The notes under the pieces were generated by a model that made no database searches, was not told where the DNA came from, and was given only the letters and a program-made list of their open reading frames with translations. Of a DNA stretch of 64,000 bases, positions 54,685 to 61,685 are shown in pieces. Both the position numbers and the translations under genes were made by a program. The DNA comes from an uncultured Duodenibacillus sp. (GTDB lineage: Bacteria; Pseudomonadota; Gammaproteobacteria; Burkholderiales; Burkholderiaceae_F): positions 62,001-126,000 of the forward strand of contig CALXQS010000001.1 of assembly GCA_944390715.1 (NCBI GenBank), in the 5' to 3' direction. The stretch's first letter is position 1. Every line of letters begins with the position of its first letter.

Positions 54685-54692
54685 TTTGCTTG

Positions 54693-54722
54693 TTTTTGTA
54701 TAGTGTCTATAGTGTCTATAAT
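54693..54722 (+). promoter_or_regulatory. Promoter of the transposase-like gene with 9-bp direct repeat
   Basis: A perfect -10 box TATAAT is at 54717-54722, 29 bases before the ATG, with a weak -35 (TTTTTG at 54693-54698, 18-base spacing). Between them the sequence TATAGTGTC is repeated twice in direct tandem (54699-54707 and 54708-54716). The repeat is a possible operator. Confidence 0.5.
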
Positions 54723-54751
54723 AAATTACTTACAACAAAACAAGAAAAATC

Positions 54752-56416
54752 ATGACTTATCGAATAAAGATAACCAAGACAAGAGGCAAGGAATATGCTT
54801 CTATTGTTAAAAACATCTACGATAAACGTCTTCGCGGCTCCACATCTCGCACAGTTCAAAGCTACGGCGATTTGGTTAAGCTCCGGCGTCTCAACCCTAA
54901 CATCGATAATGAACTTCACGAAAAAGTTCTCCGCCTAAACAACAATGAGAAGATCGTTTCGGCCGTTGATGGCTGTAATCAAAACACAGAGCTAACTTTC
55001 GTCAACTCAATAAAGCAGGTCAACTTCGGCATCACGTTCTACCGGAAGGTTTGGGATAGGCTCGAATTGTCGAGTTTGATGGATCAGATACGCCGCAATT
55101 GCAATTTGCGCTTTGACCTGGATCTCGTTTGCTTTCTACTTGCAGCGCAACGTATTTTGAGGCCCCAATCTGTTCTGGATACTTTTCAGAATCGCGACAA
55201 TCTCATATTCGACTTTTCAAAGATGACTTTAGAAAACTTGTACAGATGCATTGATGTACTGTCCATGCACAAACAAGTAGTCATTGACCATCTTGATAAG
55301 TTTTCCAGAAAAATAGTTCCAGAAACTCGCAGCGCAATTTTGTTCGATACAGAAAATTTGAGCTTCCAGCCGACAGTCAGAAATAGGGGAGTCGAAAGCG
55401 CCAACAATCTTCATGCTGATCTGACTGCACTTGGGCTTTGTGTTGATAAAAACGGCATTGCTCTCGATTACAAACCAATGTTCATCACTCCAGATGAGGA
55501 CTTTACGATTTGCAGGGCACTTGATCATTTTTCTAGACCAGACAGCCATCCAGCAGCTGTCAGCGCAATTCTTTTTAGATTGTGGACTGAAAAGTCTGCA
55601 GAAGTCTGCGCTATGCGTAGCGACGGACACGCCGCATATCTTAAAAAACTGCTGTCTGACCCATATTCCTGTGATGAAGTCTTCATCTACGACGATTTCA
55701 CCGGGCGCCTCAGTTCTAAATCAGTGCTACCAGAGAACATTTCAGAATTTAGGCGTCCATTTGTTGTCTTCTGGTCTTCGCGACAACAATGCAATGATTT
55801 AAAGATTCTTAATCGCATCCTTCAAAGAGACATCAAAAGGAATTCTTTAACAAAAAAATCATGCGACGCACTGTCGATCCATCAGCCTTCTGATTTATTC
55901 AACTCATATTTTTATAAACAAGACGTGATGCATGCCGGCTTTTGCCTGATCTTTCATCCGGAATCATTCAATGCTGCTTTAGAACTTTACAAAAAATATC
56001 TACACTGGCAGCAGTTCCGAGTAAAGATTGAGGAGCTTGATTCTGATGATTTCGTTGATTCCTCACATCGAGATCAAAGACAACTCAAAGGAAACCTTTT
56101 AATTTCTCAATTGGCGATGGTTTTAGAGAGCATAGGAAGCTATTTAGTCCATCTCTCAAACCTCGATCTGCCAAACCAACAAATCATCGATTTGCTGAGC
56201 AATGCCTCGTTGTGGATTGTGCAACAAAGAGAACCACGAAAAACTTTCTACATGAGGCAGGAGATTTCTGCTGATAAAAGAAAAAACGAGCAATACAAAA
56301 AGCTTACTGACGGCTTGCTTTCAGCCGTCGACATCAAGCCGCTCAATCGCATTGAAGATGCATCGGGACTTGAACTAAAGACAAACTTGAAGAAACGCAT
56401 CAAGTTTTCAACTTAA
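54752..56416 (+). CDS. IS1634-like DDE transposase family protein, possibly not catalytic
   Basis: A 554-residue protein resembling IS1634/IS4-type transposases. The N-terminus has the family-like RGKEYASIVKNIYDKRLRGSTSRTVQSYGDLVKLRRLNP pattern; the first DDE aspartate may be in AILFDTENLSF, followed by DKNGIALDYKPMFITPDED, and the second in CAMRSDGHAAYLKKL. The region usually holding the catalytic glutamate (Y-2-R-3-E-6-K) reads YLHWQQFRVKIEELDSD, with Q where E is expected. No terminal inverted repeats or target duplication can be found around the gene, and it has its own promoter and terminator. It lies in the parS cluster opposite to all neighbours. Either a decayed or a domesticated transposase; I cannot decide. 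Confidence 0.7.
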   Translation: MTYRIKITKTRGKEYASIVKNIYDKRLRGSTSRTVQSYGDLVKLRRLNPNIDNELHEKVLRLNNNEKIVSAVDGCNQNTELTFVNSIKQVNFGITFYRKVWDRLELSSLMDQIRRNCNLRFDLDLVCFLLAAQRILRPQSVLDTFQNRDNLIFDFSKMTLENLYRCIDVLSMHKQVVIDHLDKFSRKIVPETRSAILFDTENLSFQPTVRNRGVESANNLHADLTALGLCVDKNGIALDYKPMFITPDEDFTICRALDHFSRPDSHPAAVSAILFRLWTEKSAEVCAMRSDGHAAYLKKLLSDPYSCDEVFIYDDFTGRLSSKSVLPENISEFRRPFVVFWSSRQQCNDLKILNRILQRDIKRNSLTKKSCDALSIHQPSDLFNSYFYKQDVMHAGFCLIFHPESFNAALELYKKYLHWQQFRVKIEELDSDDFVDSSHRDQRQLKGNLLISQLAMVLESIGSYLVHLSNLDLPNQQIIDLLSNASLWIVQQREPRKTFYMRQEISADKRKNEQYKKLTDGLLSAVDIKPLNRIEDASGLELKTNLKKRIKFST

Positions 56417-56427
56417 GCCCTTAAAGC

Positions 56428-56468
56428 AAAGCCGGCAAGCAACAAGAATGCATGCCGGCTTTGTTTTT
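56428..56468 (+). terminator. Terminator of the transposase-like gene
   Basis: Ten-base arms AAAGCCGGCA (56428-56437) and TGCCGGCTTT (56453-56462) with a 15-base loop, then GTTTTTAT. It begins 12 bases after the stop codon. Confidence 0.87.
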
Positions 56469-56474
56469 ATAGAT

Positions 56475-56490
56475 GTTTCACGTGAAACAG
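56475..56490. promoter_or_regulatory. parS: parS site 5 (TGTTTCACGTGAAACA)
   Basis: Perfect 16-base palindrome, identical to site 2. It lies between the transposase-like gene terminator and the mnmE stop codon (minus), about 1.8 kb from sites 1-4. Confidence 0.95.
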
Positions 56491-56496
56491 CAGAAC

Positions 56497-57867
56497 CTAT
56501 TTACCAATACAGAACTTAGAGAAGATCATACCCAGCAGATCATCAGCAAGTGTTTGTCCAACAATCTCACCAAGCACCTGTCCAGCTAACCGCAATTCCT
56601 CTGCTGCAATATCAAGTCCAATACTCCTGCCGACCGCTCCACCGCGAATTTGATTAATGTGTTCAAGGGCACGAGCAATGCAGTCCAAATGCCTCGATCT
56701 CGCTAGAAACTCTCCTTGAACTCCATCAGTCATGCCTGAAATTTCTTTGAGTTTTTCAATAAACGAATTCATCCCCTGGCCAGTCAGAGCTGACACAGAA
56801 ATTACCTCATCCTGTGGAATCTCTTTAACCAAATCGATTTTGTTTTTTACCTTTAGAAAAACGACCCCTTCTCGAAGCCTGGGCCGAATCAATTTCATTG
56901 CCTCACGCTCAGCATCCTGATTAGCCTGGTCCGCACTCGTCAAATGAACGACGACGTCGGCATCTTCAACTGACTTTAAGGTGCGCTCTATGCCGATTTG
57001 CTCTACTTTATCGTTAGTACTTCTTATTCCAGCCGTATCAATCAGGTTGACGGTAAACCCATCAAGGTTGACTGTATGCACAATCCGATCCCTAGTCGTG
57101 CCTGCAATATCCGTCACGATAGCGACTTCCTCTCCTGCAACAGCATTCATAAGAGAACTTTTGCCTACATTTGGGGACCCGACCAAAATAACTGTCAGAC
57201 CATCACGTAGTACCTTTCCTCTCATTGCTGTTTGAGAAAGTTCCTCCAAATCTCCGGCAATTTCTTCGACCTTATCGTTGACGTGCCCGTCCTCAATAAA
57301 GTCTATTTCTTCTTCCGGAAAATCAATTGTTGCTTCAATATACGCACGCAGTTCGATCAACTTTTCATTGATAGCGCTAATCTTTTGCGAAAAAACTCCC
57401 TGCATAGAACGAGCTGCCGCTCGTGCCGCCGCTTGATTAGATGCCTCAATAAGATCTGCCACTCCTTCTGCCTGTGCGAGGTCCATTCGGCCATTCAAAA
57501 ATGCTCTTTGCGAAAATTCTCCAGGCTGCGCTTGTCTTAAACCTATTGATCGACCTATCTCCAAACATCGATCAATAATCATCTGGAGTACTGCTGGTCC
57601 GCCATGAGCCTGTATTTCTAGTACGTCCTCGCCCGTATAAGAAGAAGGGCCGCGATAATAGATGACAATAGCCTGATCAATTAAATTTCCTGAGGCATCA
57701 TTGACTGCAAGCAGATGCGCGTGTCGAGGCTTAAGTGTTTTATTTGGGAAAAGCCCTGCAACAACTTGTTCCATCGACATCCTTGAACCTGATAATCTGA
57801 CGATGCCGATGCCGCCGCATCCTGCAGCACTAGCTCTGGCAATAATAGGGTCTTTATCGCTGTTCAT
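56497..57867 (-). CDS. mnmE: tRNA uridine modification GTPase MnmE
   Basis: A 456-residue GTPase partner of MnmG. G1 is VGSPNVGKSSLMNA, followed by the switch segment IVTDIAGTTRD and the DTAGIR Walker B-like motif; NKIDLV is the G4 box. The protein ends in FCIGK with the functional C-terminal cysteine. Length (about 455) and the N-terminal SGSRMSMEQVV region agree with MnmE. It converges on the transposase-like gene. Confidence 0.97.
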   Translation of the reverse strand: MNSDKDPIIARASAAGCGGIGIVRLSGSRMSMEQVVAGLFPNKTLKPRHAHLLAVNDASGNLIDQAIVIYYRGPSSYTGEDVLEIQAHGGPAVLQMIIDRCLEIGRSIGLRQAQPGEFSQRAFLNGRMDLAQAEGVADLIEASNQAAARAAARSMQGVFSQKISAINEKLIELRAYIEATIDFPEEEIDFIEDGHVNDKVEEIAGDLEELSQTAMRGKVLRDGLTVILVGSPNVGKSSLMNAVAGEEVAIVTDIAGTTRDRIVHTVNLDGFTVNLIDTAGIRSTNDKVEQIGIERTLKSVEDADVVVHLTSADQANQDAEREAMKLIRPRLREGVVFLKVKNKIDLVKEIPQDEVISVSALTGQGMNSFIEKLKEISGMTDGVQGEFLARSRHLDCIARALEHINQIRGGAVGRSIGLDIAAEELRLAGQVLGEIVGQTLADDLLGMIFSKFCIGK

Positions 57868-57972
57868 TTAAAACACCATTAATTGTTTGAATACTCTAAC
57901 TTTTTTTGCTGGTTGGCTTTTTGGCGGTTCTATGTATCATTCAGCTTAGCTTCAACACCTTTGTTCATCACA

Positions 57973-58278
57973 ATGAGTCTTAAGTCAAACAGGAACTCTT
58001 TTTTTAGCTCATCGCTTGTCGGAGCTTGTCTTGCCGTTATTGCCTCTATTCCTATTGCGGCATGGACGGCTGCATTTTTTGGCGACAGCTACAACTCACG
58101 CGTACTTATTTACACGCTCCTTCTTTTATGGTCTGTGATTGGTGCCGTCTGCATTTTTGTACTCACAAAAAATACACAAGAAGCCAACTTAACCTTTGGA
58201 CGAATCTTTAAGTGGTTCGTCAGCGCTTGGATTTGGCCAATTTTGCTTGCGGCAAGACTGTATTCGCGCAAGCTCTAA
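57973..58278 (+). CDS. Small two-helix membrane protein of unknown function
   Basis: A 101-residue protein with hydrophobic helices at about residues 12-35 and 44-65, and a C-terminal hydrophobic segment IFKWFVSAWIWPILLAARLY. ATG 57973 (MSLKSNRNSFF) is chosen; a longer frame starting at 57883 adds hydrophobic residues and lacks a clear ribosome binding site. I do not recognise the family. It runs opposite to mnmE and yidC, between them, and is divergent from mnmE (105 bases apart). A real small membrane protein is plausible, but the evidence is limited to length and composition. Confidence 0.5.
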   Translation: MSLKSNRNSFFSSSLVGACLAVIASIPIAAWTAAFFGDSYNSRVLIYTLLLLWSVIGAVCIFVLTKNTQEANLTFGRIFKWFVSAWIWPILLAARLYSRKL

Positions 58279-58282
58279 AGCG

Positions 58283-58321
58283 AAAAAAAAAAGAGAGCCT
58301 GTTGCAAGAACCAGCTCTCTT
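58283..58321 (-). terminator. Terminator of yidC
   Basis: Arms AAGAGAGC (58291-58298) and GCTCTCTT (58314-58321); on the minus strand a run of Ts follows (complement of 58283-58290). It lies 59 bases after the yidC stop and just beyond the stop of the converging small membrane protein gene. Confidence 0.85.
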
Positions 58322-58380
58322 AATCTTATTCTTTCTGCGGACAACTTCGTACTCTCAGCTGTCCGCTCTGAAAGTCTTTT

Positions 58381-60120
58381 TTATCTATTTGCCGCACTCA
58401 ACCTTCTTGCTCGATCTTCGGCAATTTTCTTATTCACGTACCACTGCTGAAGAATCGAGAGCACGTTATTGGTCAGCCAATACAGCACGAGACCAGATGC
58501 AAAGAAGAAGAACATGACGCCGAATACGAGCGGCATGATGATCATCATGCGTGCCTGCATAGGATCAGTCGGAGTGGGGTTGAGCTTAATCTGCAGGAAC
58601 ATAGTTGCCATCATGATGGCAGGCAGAACAAACCACGGATCAGGCATAGCCAAGTCTGTCACCCAGCCAAGCCATTCGGAACCACGCAATTCAACGCTTG
58701 CAAGCAACACCCAATACAGTGCCAGAAATACCGGAATCTGCAGTGCGATCGGCAAGCAACCACCAACAGGATTAATTTTTTCTTTCCGGTAGAGTTCCAT
58801 CATCGCCTGCTGGTAACGCTGTTTGTCGTCACCATACTGCTGCTGCAGAGCCTTCAGACGAGGAGTCACTTCTTTCATGCGGGCCATTGACTTGTAGCCA
58901 GCCGCAGAAATCGGGTACAGAATCGCCTTGACCAAACACGTCAGCAGAACAATCGACCAGCCCCAATTGCCAACGAGACCGTAAAGGAAATACAGCACGG
59001 AGTAGATAGGTTTGGCAAGGAACGTCAGCCAGCCGTAGTCAACAACGAGCTCGAGCCCGTCAGCCAAATACGCCAAACGTTGCTGATCCTGGGGACCAAC
59101 ATAGAGCATGGCAGAGGTCGTCGTACTCGACTTCGGCTCAATCGTGCCTAAACGCAAAATAGAACCCACAGCAAACAAATTTTTGTCGAGCTTGGTCGTA
59201 TAAAACTCGCGCTCATGAGCCTTCGTCTCGCCCTTGACATCAGTCCAAGCCGATACGAAATAATGCTGAATCATTGCTACCCAGCCGTTGTTGGACTTGG
59301 TCAAATGATCAGGCTGCTCGCCAATGTCGTCAAAGGCAATTTTCTGAAACTTATCTTCATCGGTGTAAATTGCCGGCCCTGTATAGGTGTAATAAAAGGA
59401 GCTTTCGCCCTCGGGCTTGGCATCGTCACGCGTCAACTGGTAGTAAATCGAAGGCTTGATTGCTACCTCGCCATTGTTGATGACCTCATCACGTACCGTA
59501 ATGCCGTAACGGCCGTCGACGAGCTCATAACTCTTGCGCAACGTAACGCTTCCCTGCGTGCTTTCGAAAGTAGCAGTGGTGAAGTTGACCGTCTTGTTCT
59601 GTTCCGCATCAAGCTTTTTCTCAACTTTTGTGCCAACGTACTTGAAGGGCGATTTGTGATTGGGAAAATCGCCGCCAATCAAGCCGCTTTGCGCAACATA
59701 CACATGCTTGGGCGTCACATCAAACATAACGATGTTGTTGAGCTTAGGCGCCTCGTTGCCCAAAATTTTTCCCGCCAAGCCGACTTCCGTCCACTCGGCC
59801 TGTTGCTGTTCTTTGAGCAATTCTGCACGCGTAACGACAGCACCTTGCTCATCAATATTGAGCTTGAGCAAATCGCTCTTGACTTCAATCGGATCCGATG
59901 CTTGGATCATGCCTTTGGCAACAGCAGAAGCACCGCTGCCGACAGCATCTGGAACAGACTCAACGCCGGCTTGCGCCTCCTGCTGCGTGGCCTGGACTGT
60001 TTCTGTTGAGCCTGAAAAAAAGGAGGGGCGTCCGTTGTACACCTGCCAATTATCCCAAAGCATGAAGCAGGCGGCGACCAGGATCACCCACATGAGGGTT
60101 CGCTGAAAATCACTTCCCAT
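58381..60120 (-). CDS. yidC: Membrane protein insertase YidC
   Basis: A 579-residue insertase working alone or with SecYEG. It has the N-terminal helix MGSDFQRTLMWVILVAACFMLW, a large periplasmic domain (about residues 40-350), and the conserved five-helix core (about 365-570) with GWSIVLLTCLVKAILYPIS and the coiled-coil loop MKEVTPRLKALQQQYGDDKQRYQQAMM. Length is close to the E. coli protein (548). It follows yidD by 38 bases in the rpmH-rnpA-yidD-yidC cluster. Confidence 0.97.
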   Translation of the reverse strand: MGSDFQRTLMWVILVAACFMLWDNWQVYNGRPSFFSGSTETVQATQQEAQAGVESVPDAVGSGASAVAKGMIQASDPIEVKSDLLKLNIDEQGAVVTRAELLKEQQQAEWTEVGLAGKILGNEAPKLNNIVMFDVTPKHVYVAQSGLIGGDFPNHKSPFKYVGTKVEKKLDAEQNKTVNFTTATFESTQGSVTLRKSYELVDGRYGITVRDEVINNGEVAIKPSIYYQLTRDDAKPEGESSFYYTYTGPAIYTDEDKFQKIAFDDIGEQPDHLTKSNNGWVAMIQHYFVSAWTDVKGETKAHEREFYTTKLDKNLFAVGSILRLGTIEPKSSTTTSAMLYVGPQDQQRLAYLADGLELVVDYGWLTFLAKPIYSVLYFLYGLVGNWGWSIVLLTCLVKAILYPISAAGYKSMARMKEVTPRLKALQQQYGDDKQRYQQAMMELYRKEKINPVGGCLPIALQIPVFLALYWVLLASVELRGSEWLGWVTDLAMPDPWFVLPAIMMATMFLQIKLNPTPTDPMQARMMIIMPLVFGVMFFFFASGLVLYWLTNNVLSILQQWYVNKKIAEDRARRLSAANR

Positions 60121-60158
60121 ATCAGGTCCTGACTAATCAAATAAAAATCAAAAAGCGA

Positions 60159-60422
60159 TCAGAGATGATTTCCGACGTCTTTGTCATGACGCCAGCATTT
60201 CCATCGAAAAGTATCTGGAACAGGATCATAACCGCTGCCGCCAAAAGGATGGCACCGCAGCAGCCTTGTCACCGTCATCCACAATCCTTTGAGCGCACCA
60301 TGCTTTTCGAACGCTTCAATCGCATAATTCGAACAGCTTGGCACAAAGCGGCATTGCCAGCCAACCCAGCCTGACAGCGTAAGCTGATAAAACCGGATGA
60401 GCAAGATGAAAAACCTGGACAA
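60159..60422 (-). CDS. yidD: Membrane protein insertion efficiency factor YidD
   Basis: An 87-residue YidD. The segments IRFYQLTLSGWVGWQCRFVPSCSNYAIEAFEKHG and RLLRCHPFGGSGYDPVP are diagnostic. I chose TTG 60422 because it leaves the usual length (about 85) and has AGAGG about ten bases upstream; a longer frame to TTG 60461 would overlap rnpA by 32 bases and has a non-conserved tail. With this start rnpA and yidD are separated by seven bases, with the yidD ribosome binding site inside the rnpA end. Confidence 0.9.
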   Translation of the reverse strand: MSRFFILLIRFYQLTLSGWVGWQCRFVPSCSNYAIEAFEKHGALKGLWMTVTRLLRCHPFGGSGYDPVPDTFRWKCWRHDKDVGNHL

Positions 60423-60429
60423 GCTCGCT

Positions 60430-60891
60430 TCACCTCTCGGTTTGGTACACCGCTTGAGCAACTGACTTCAATCTCTTGCAAAGAGCCTGCAGACACAATT
60501 GCGCAGAACGTCGCACCGATCTCTTGGCAGCAGAAAGCGTTACCTGACCTCCGGTTGTTCTCAAAGACGAGCGATACCGCAAGCTGATGTCTATGCCAAT
60601 GTCGAGGTTTCGACATTGCATTTGAATATCAGGCAACGAATATCTTGCAACTTCTCTCATGACTCTCTTGACCAAAGCTCGATCTACAGAGAGTGGAACA
60701 TTGCGTTTGCCAACCGTAAAACCAAAACGGACGCGACCCGTTTGTCGATGTGCTAAGGCACACACTGAAACAGAATCACGTCCGAGTCGGATTACTCCCG
60801 GTTGCTCAGATCGCAAAACCCTCCCGAAGTCGTCCGAACTTACGATTCGAACCGACTTTGGAAAGCCGTGCCTGAGTCGGTTTTGAGTCAC
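60430..60891 (-). CDS. rnpA: Ribonuclease P protein component
   Basis: A 153-residue protein subunit of RNase P, which trims tRNA 5' ends. Features are RRRIVSSDDFGRVLRS-type basic N-terminus (RIVSSDDFGRVLRS), FGFTVGKRNVP with V-x-R-A-LVKRVMREVAR, corresponding to the RNR box but with the usual ERNRVKR changed to DRALVKR. It is longer than E. coli RnpA (119), mainly by a C-terminal tail. The start is GTG 60891, with only a weak ribosome binding site. Its stop is seven bases from the yidD start. Confidence 0.92.
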   Translation of the reverse strand: MTQNRLRHGFPKSVRIVSSDDFGRVLRSEQPGVIRLGRDSVSVCALAHRQTGRVRFGFTVGKRNVPLSVDRALVKRVMREVARYSLPDIQMQCRNLDIGIDISLRYRSSLRTTGGQVTLSAAKRSVRRSAQLCLQALCKRLKSVAQAVYQTER

Positions 60892-60934
60892 AACTGCTCA
60901 AGAGACGTCTTTCTACAGGAAGAAGACGCTTCTC

Positions 60935-61075
60935 TTAGAGAGCAAGAGTGTGACGTCCCTTGCGGCGGCGACGAGCCAGAACAGCGCGACCGCCCTTGGT
61001 GCGGGAACGGACCAGAAAGCCGTGCGTGCGGACACGCTTGATCTTGGAGGGTTGATACGTACGCTTGGTAGCCAT
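60935..61075 (-). CDS. rpmH: Ribosomal protein L34
   Basis: A 46-residue basic protein missed by length-based calling. The sequence [21 protein letters not shown] is the L34 signature with a two-residue extension (usual MKRTYQPS) and the conserved [14 protein letters not shown] follows. A good AAGGAA ribosome binding site precedes ATG 61075. It is 43 bases upstream of rnpA. It marks the edge of the leftward cluster next to the probable origin. Confidence 0.96.
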   Translation of the reverse strand: MATKRTYQPSKIKRVRTHGFLVRSRTKGGRAVLARRRRKGRHTLAL

Positions 61076-61685
61076 GATAATTCCTTACCTTACAAGAAAA
61101 GGCAAAAACAACGAAGCCAGAATCCAGACATCTGAGCCTTAGAGTCCAGCCTCGAGTAATAAACAAACCGTTAGGCTGCAGACAACTTCAACTCACGAAG
61201 TTCTGCAGTTCATGAAGACTCTTTTTACAAGACGCATTGACGAGCACGCCCGGCGAACATTGATCTTCTCAGTCCGCACAAGCGCATCTTCACTGACCAG
61301 CAAAAAGGATGCAAAGACAATCTGCGTCTGTGAAAAGCCTGATATTAAACCCTATTTCATATCTGTCTGTCAAATTTTTCCCTGAAAAATCAGCACTCAG
61401 ATCCAGATCAATCTTTTTGCATTTTTTCTTTTCCACAGAATCTAGGGGTCCAACCCACCAGCAACACAATCAGTCGTGCAAATATTGAAAAAGTGTCGCT
61501 AAAACGACCTGATTTTCAGCCTAAGAGGCTCGCTGGTCGGTAGATAAGTTTGCTCTGGGAAGGTAAAATCGGCGCCGCTTTTTCCTCAAAAAACAACCTC
61601 GCTAGCTGCGCAACCACCCGATTTAGAGTTGTAAGGCCTGTCGCCGAAGACATTGGCCTTGCGGGGGTTCTATACCTAAAAAATT
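61076..61685. other. Probable replication origin region between rpmH and dnaA
   Basis: A 610-base gene-free gap with divergent rpmH and dnaA, the usual location of oriC in this group. It contains long A/T-rich stretches (about 61360-61440). Only one sequence matching the DnaA consensus is visible (TTTTCCACA at 61429-61437); a few weaker ones could not be confirmed by eye. No coding frame is supported. All core genes to the left run left and dnaA/dnaN run right, which is the layout expected around an origin. Cumulative GC skew would test this. Confidence 0.6.
61429..61437 (+). promoter_or_regulatory. DnaA box TTTTCCACA upstream of dnaA
   Basis: Matches TT(A/T)TNCACA. It is the only strong match in the rpmH-dnaA gap, 249 bases before dnaA. 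Confidence 0.5.

Noticed and set aside
54752-56416. Complete insertion sequence with terminal inverted repeats
   Set aside because: I looked on both flanks (54685-54751 and 56417-56496) for inverted repeats and target duplications; only direct similarity around TTGTTTTT...TATAG was seen, so an intact IS cannot be claimed.
60430-60461. yidD starting at TTG 60461 with overlap into rnpA
   Set aside because: The later TTG 60422 gives a typical length and has AGAGG upstream, so the overlap is not needed.
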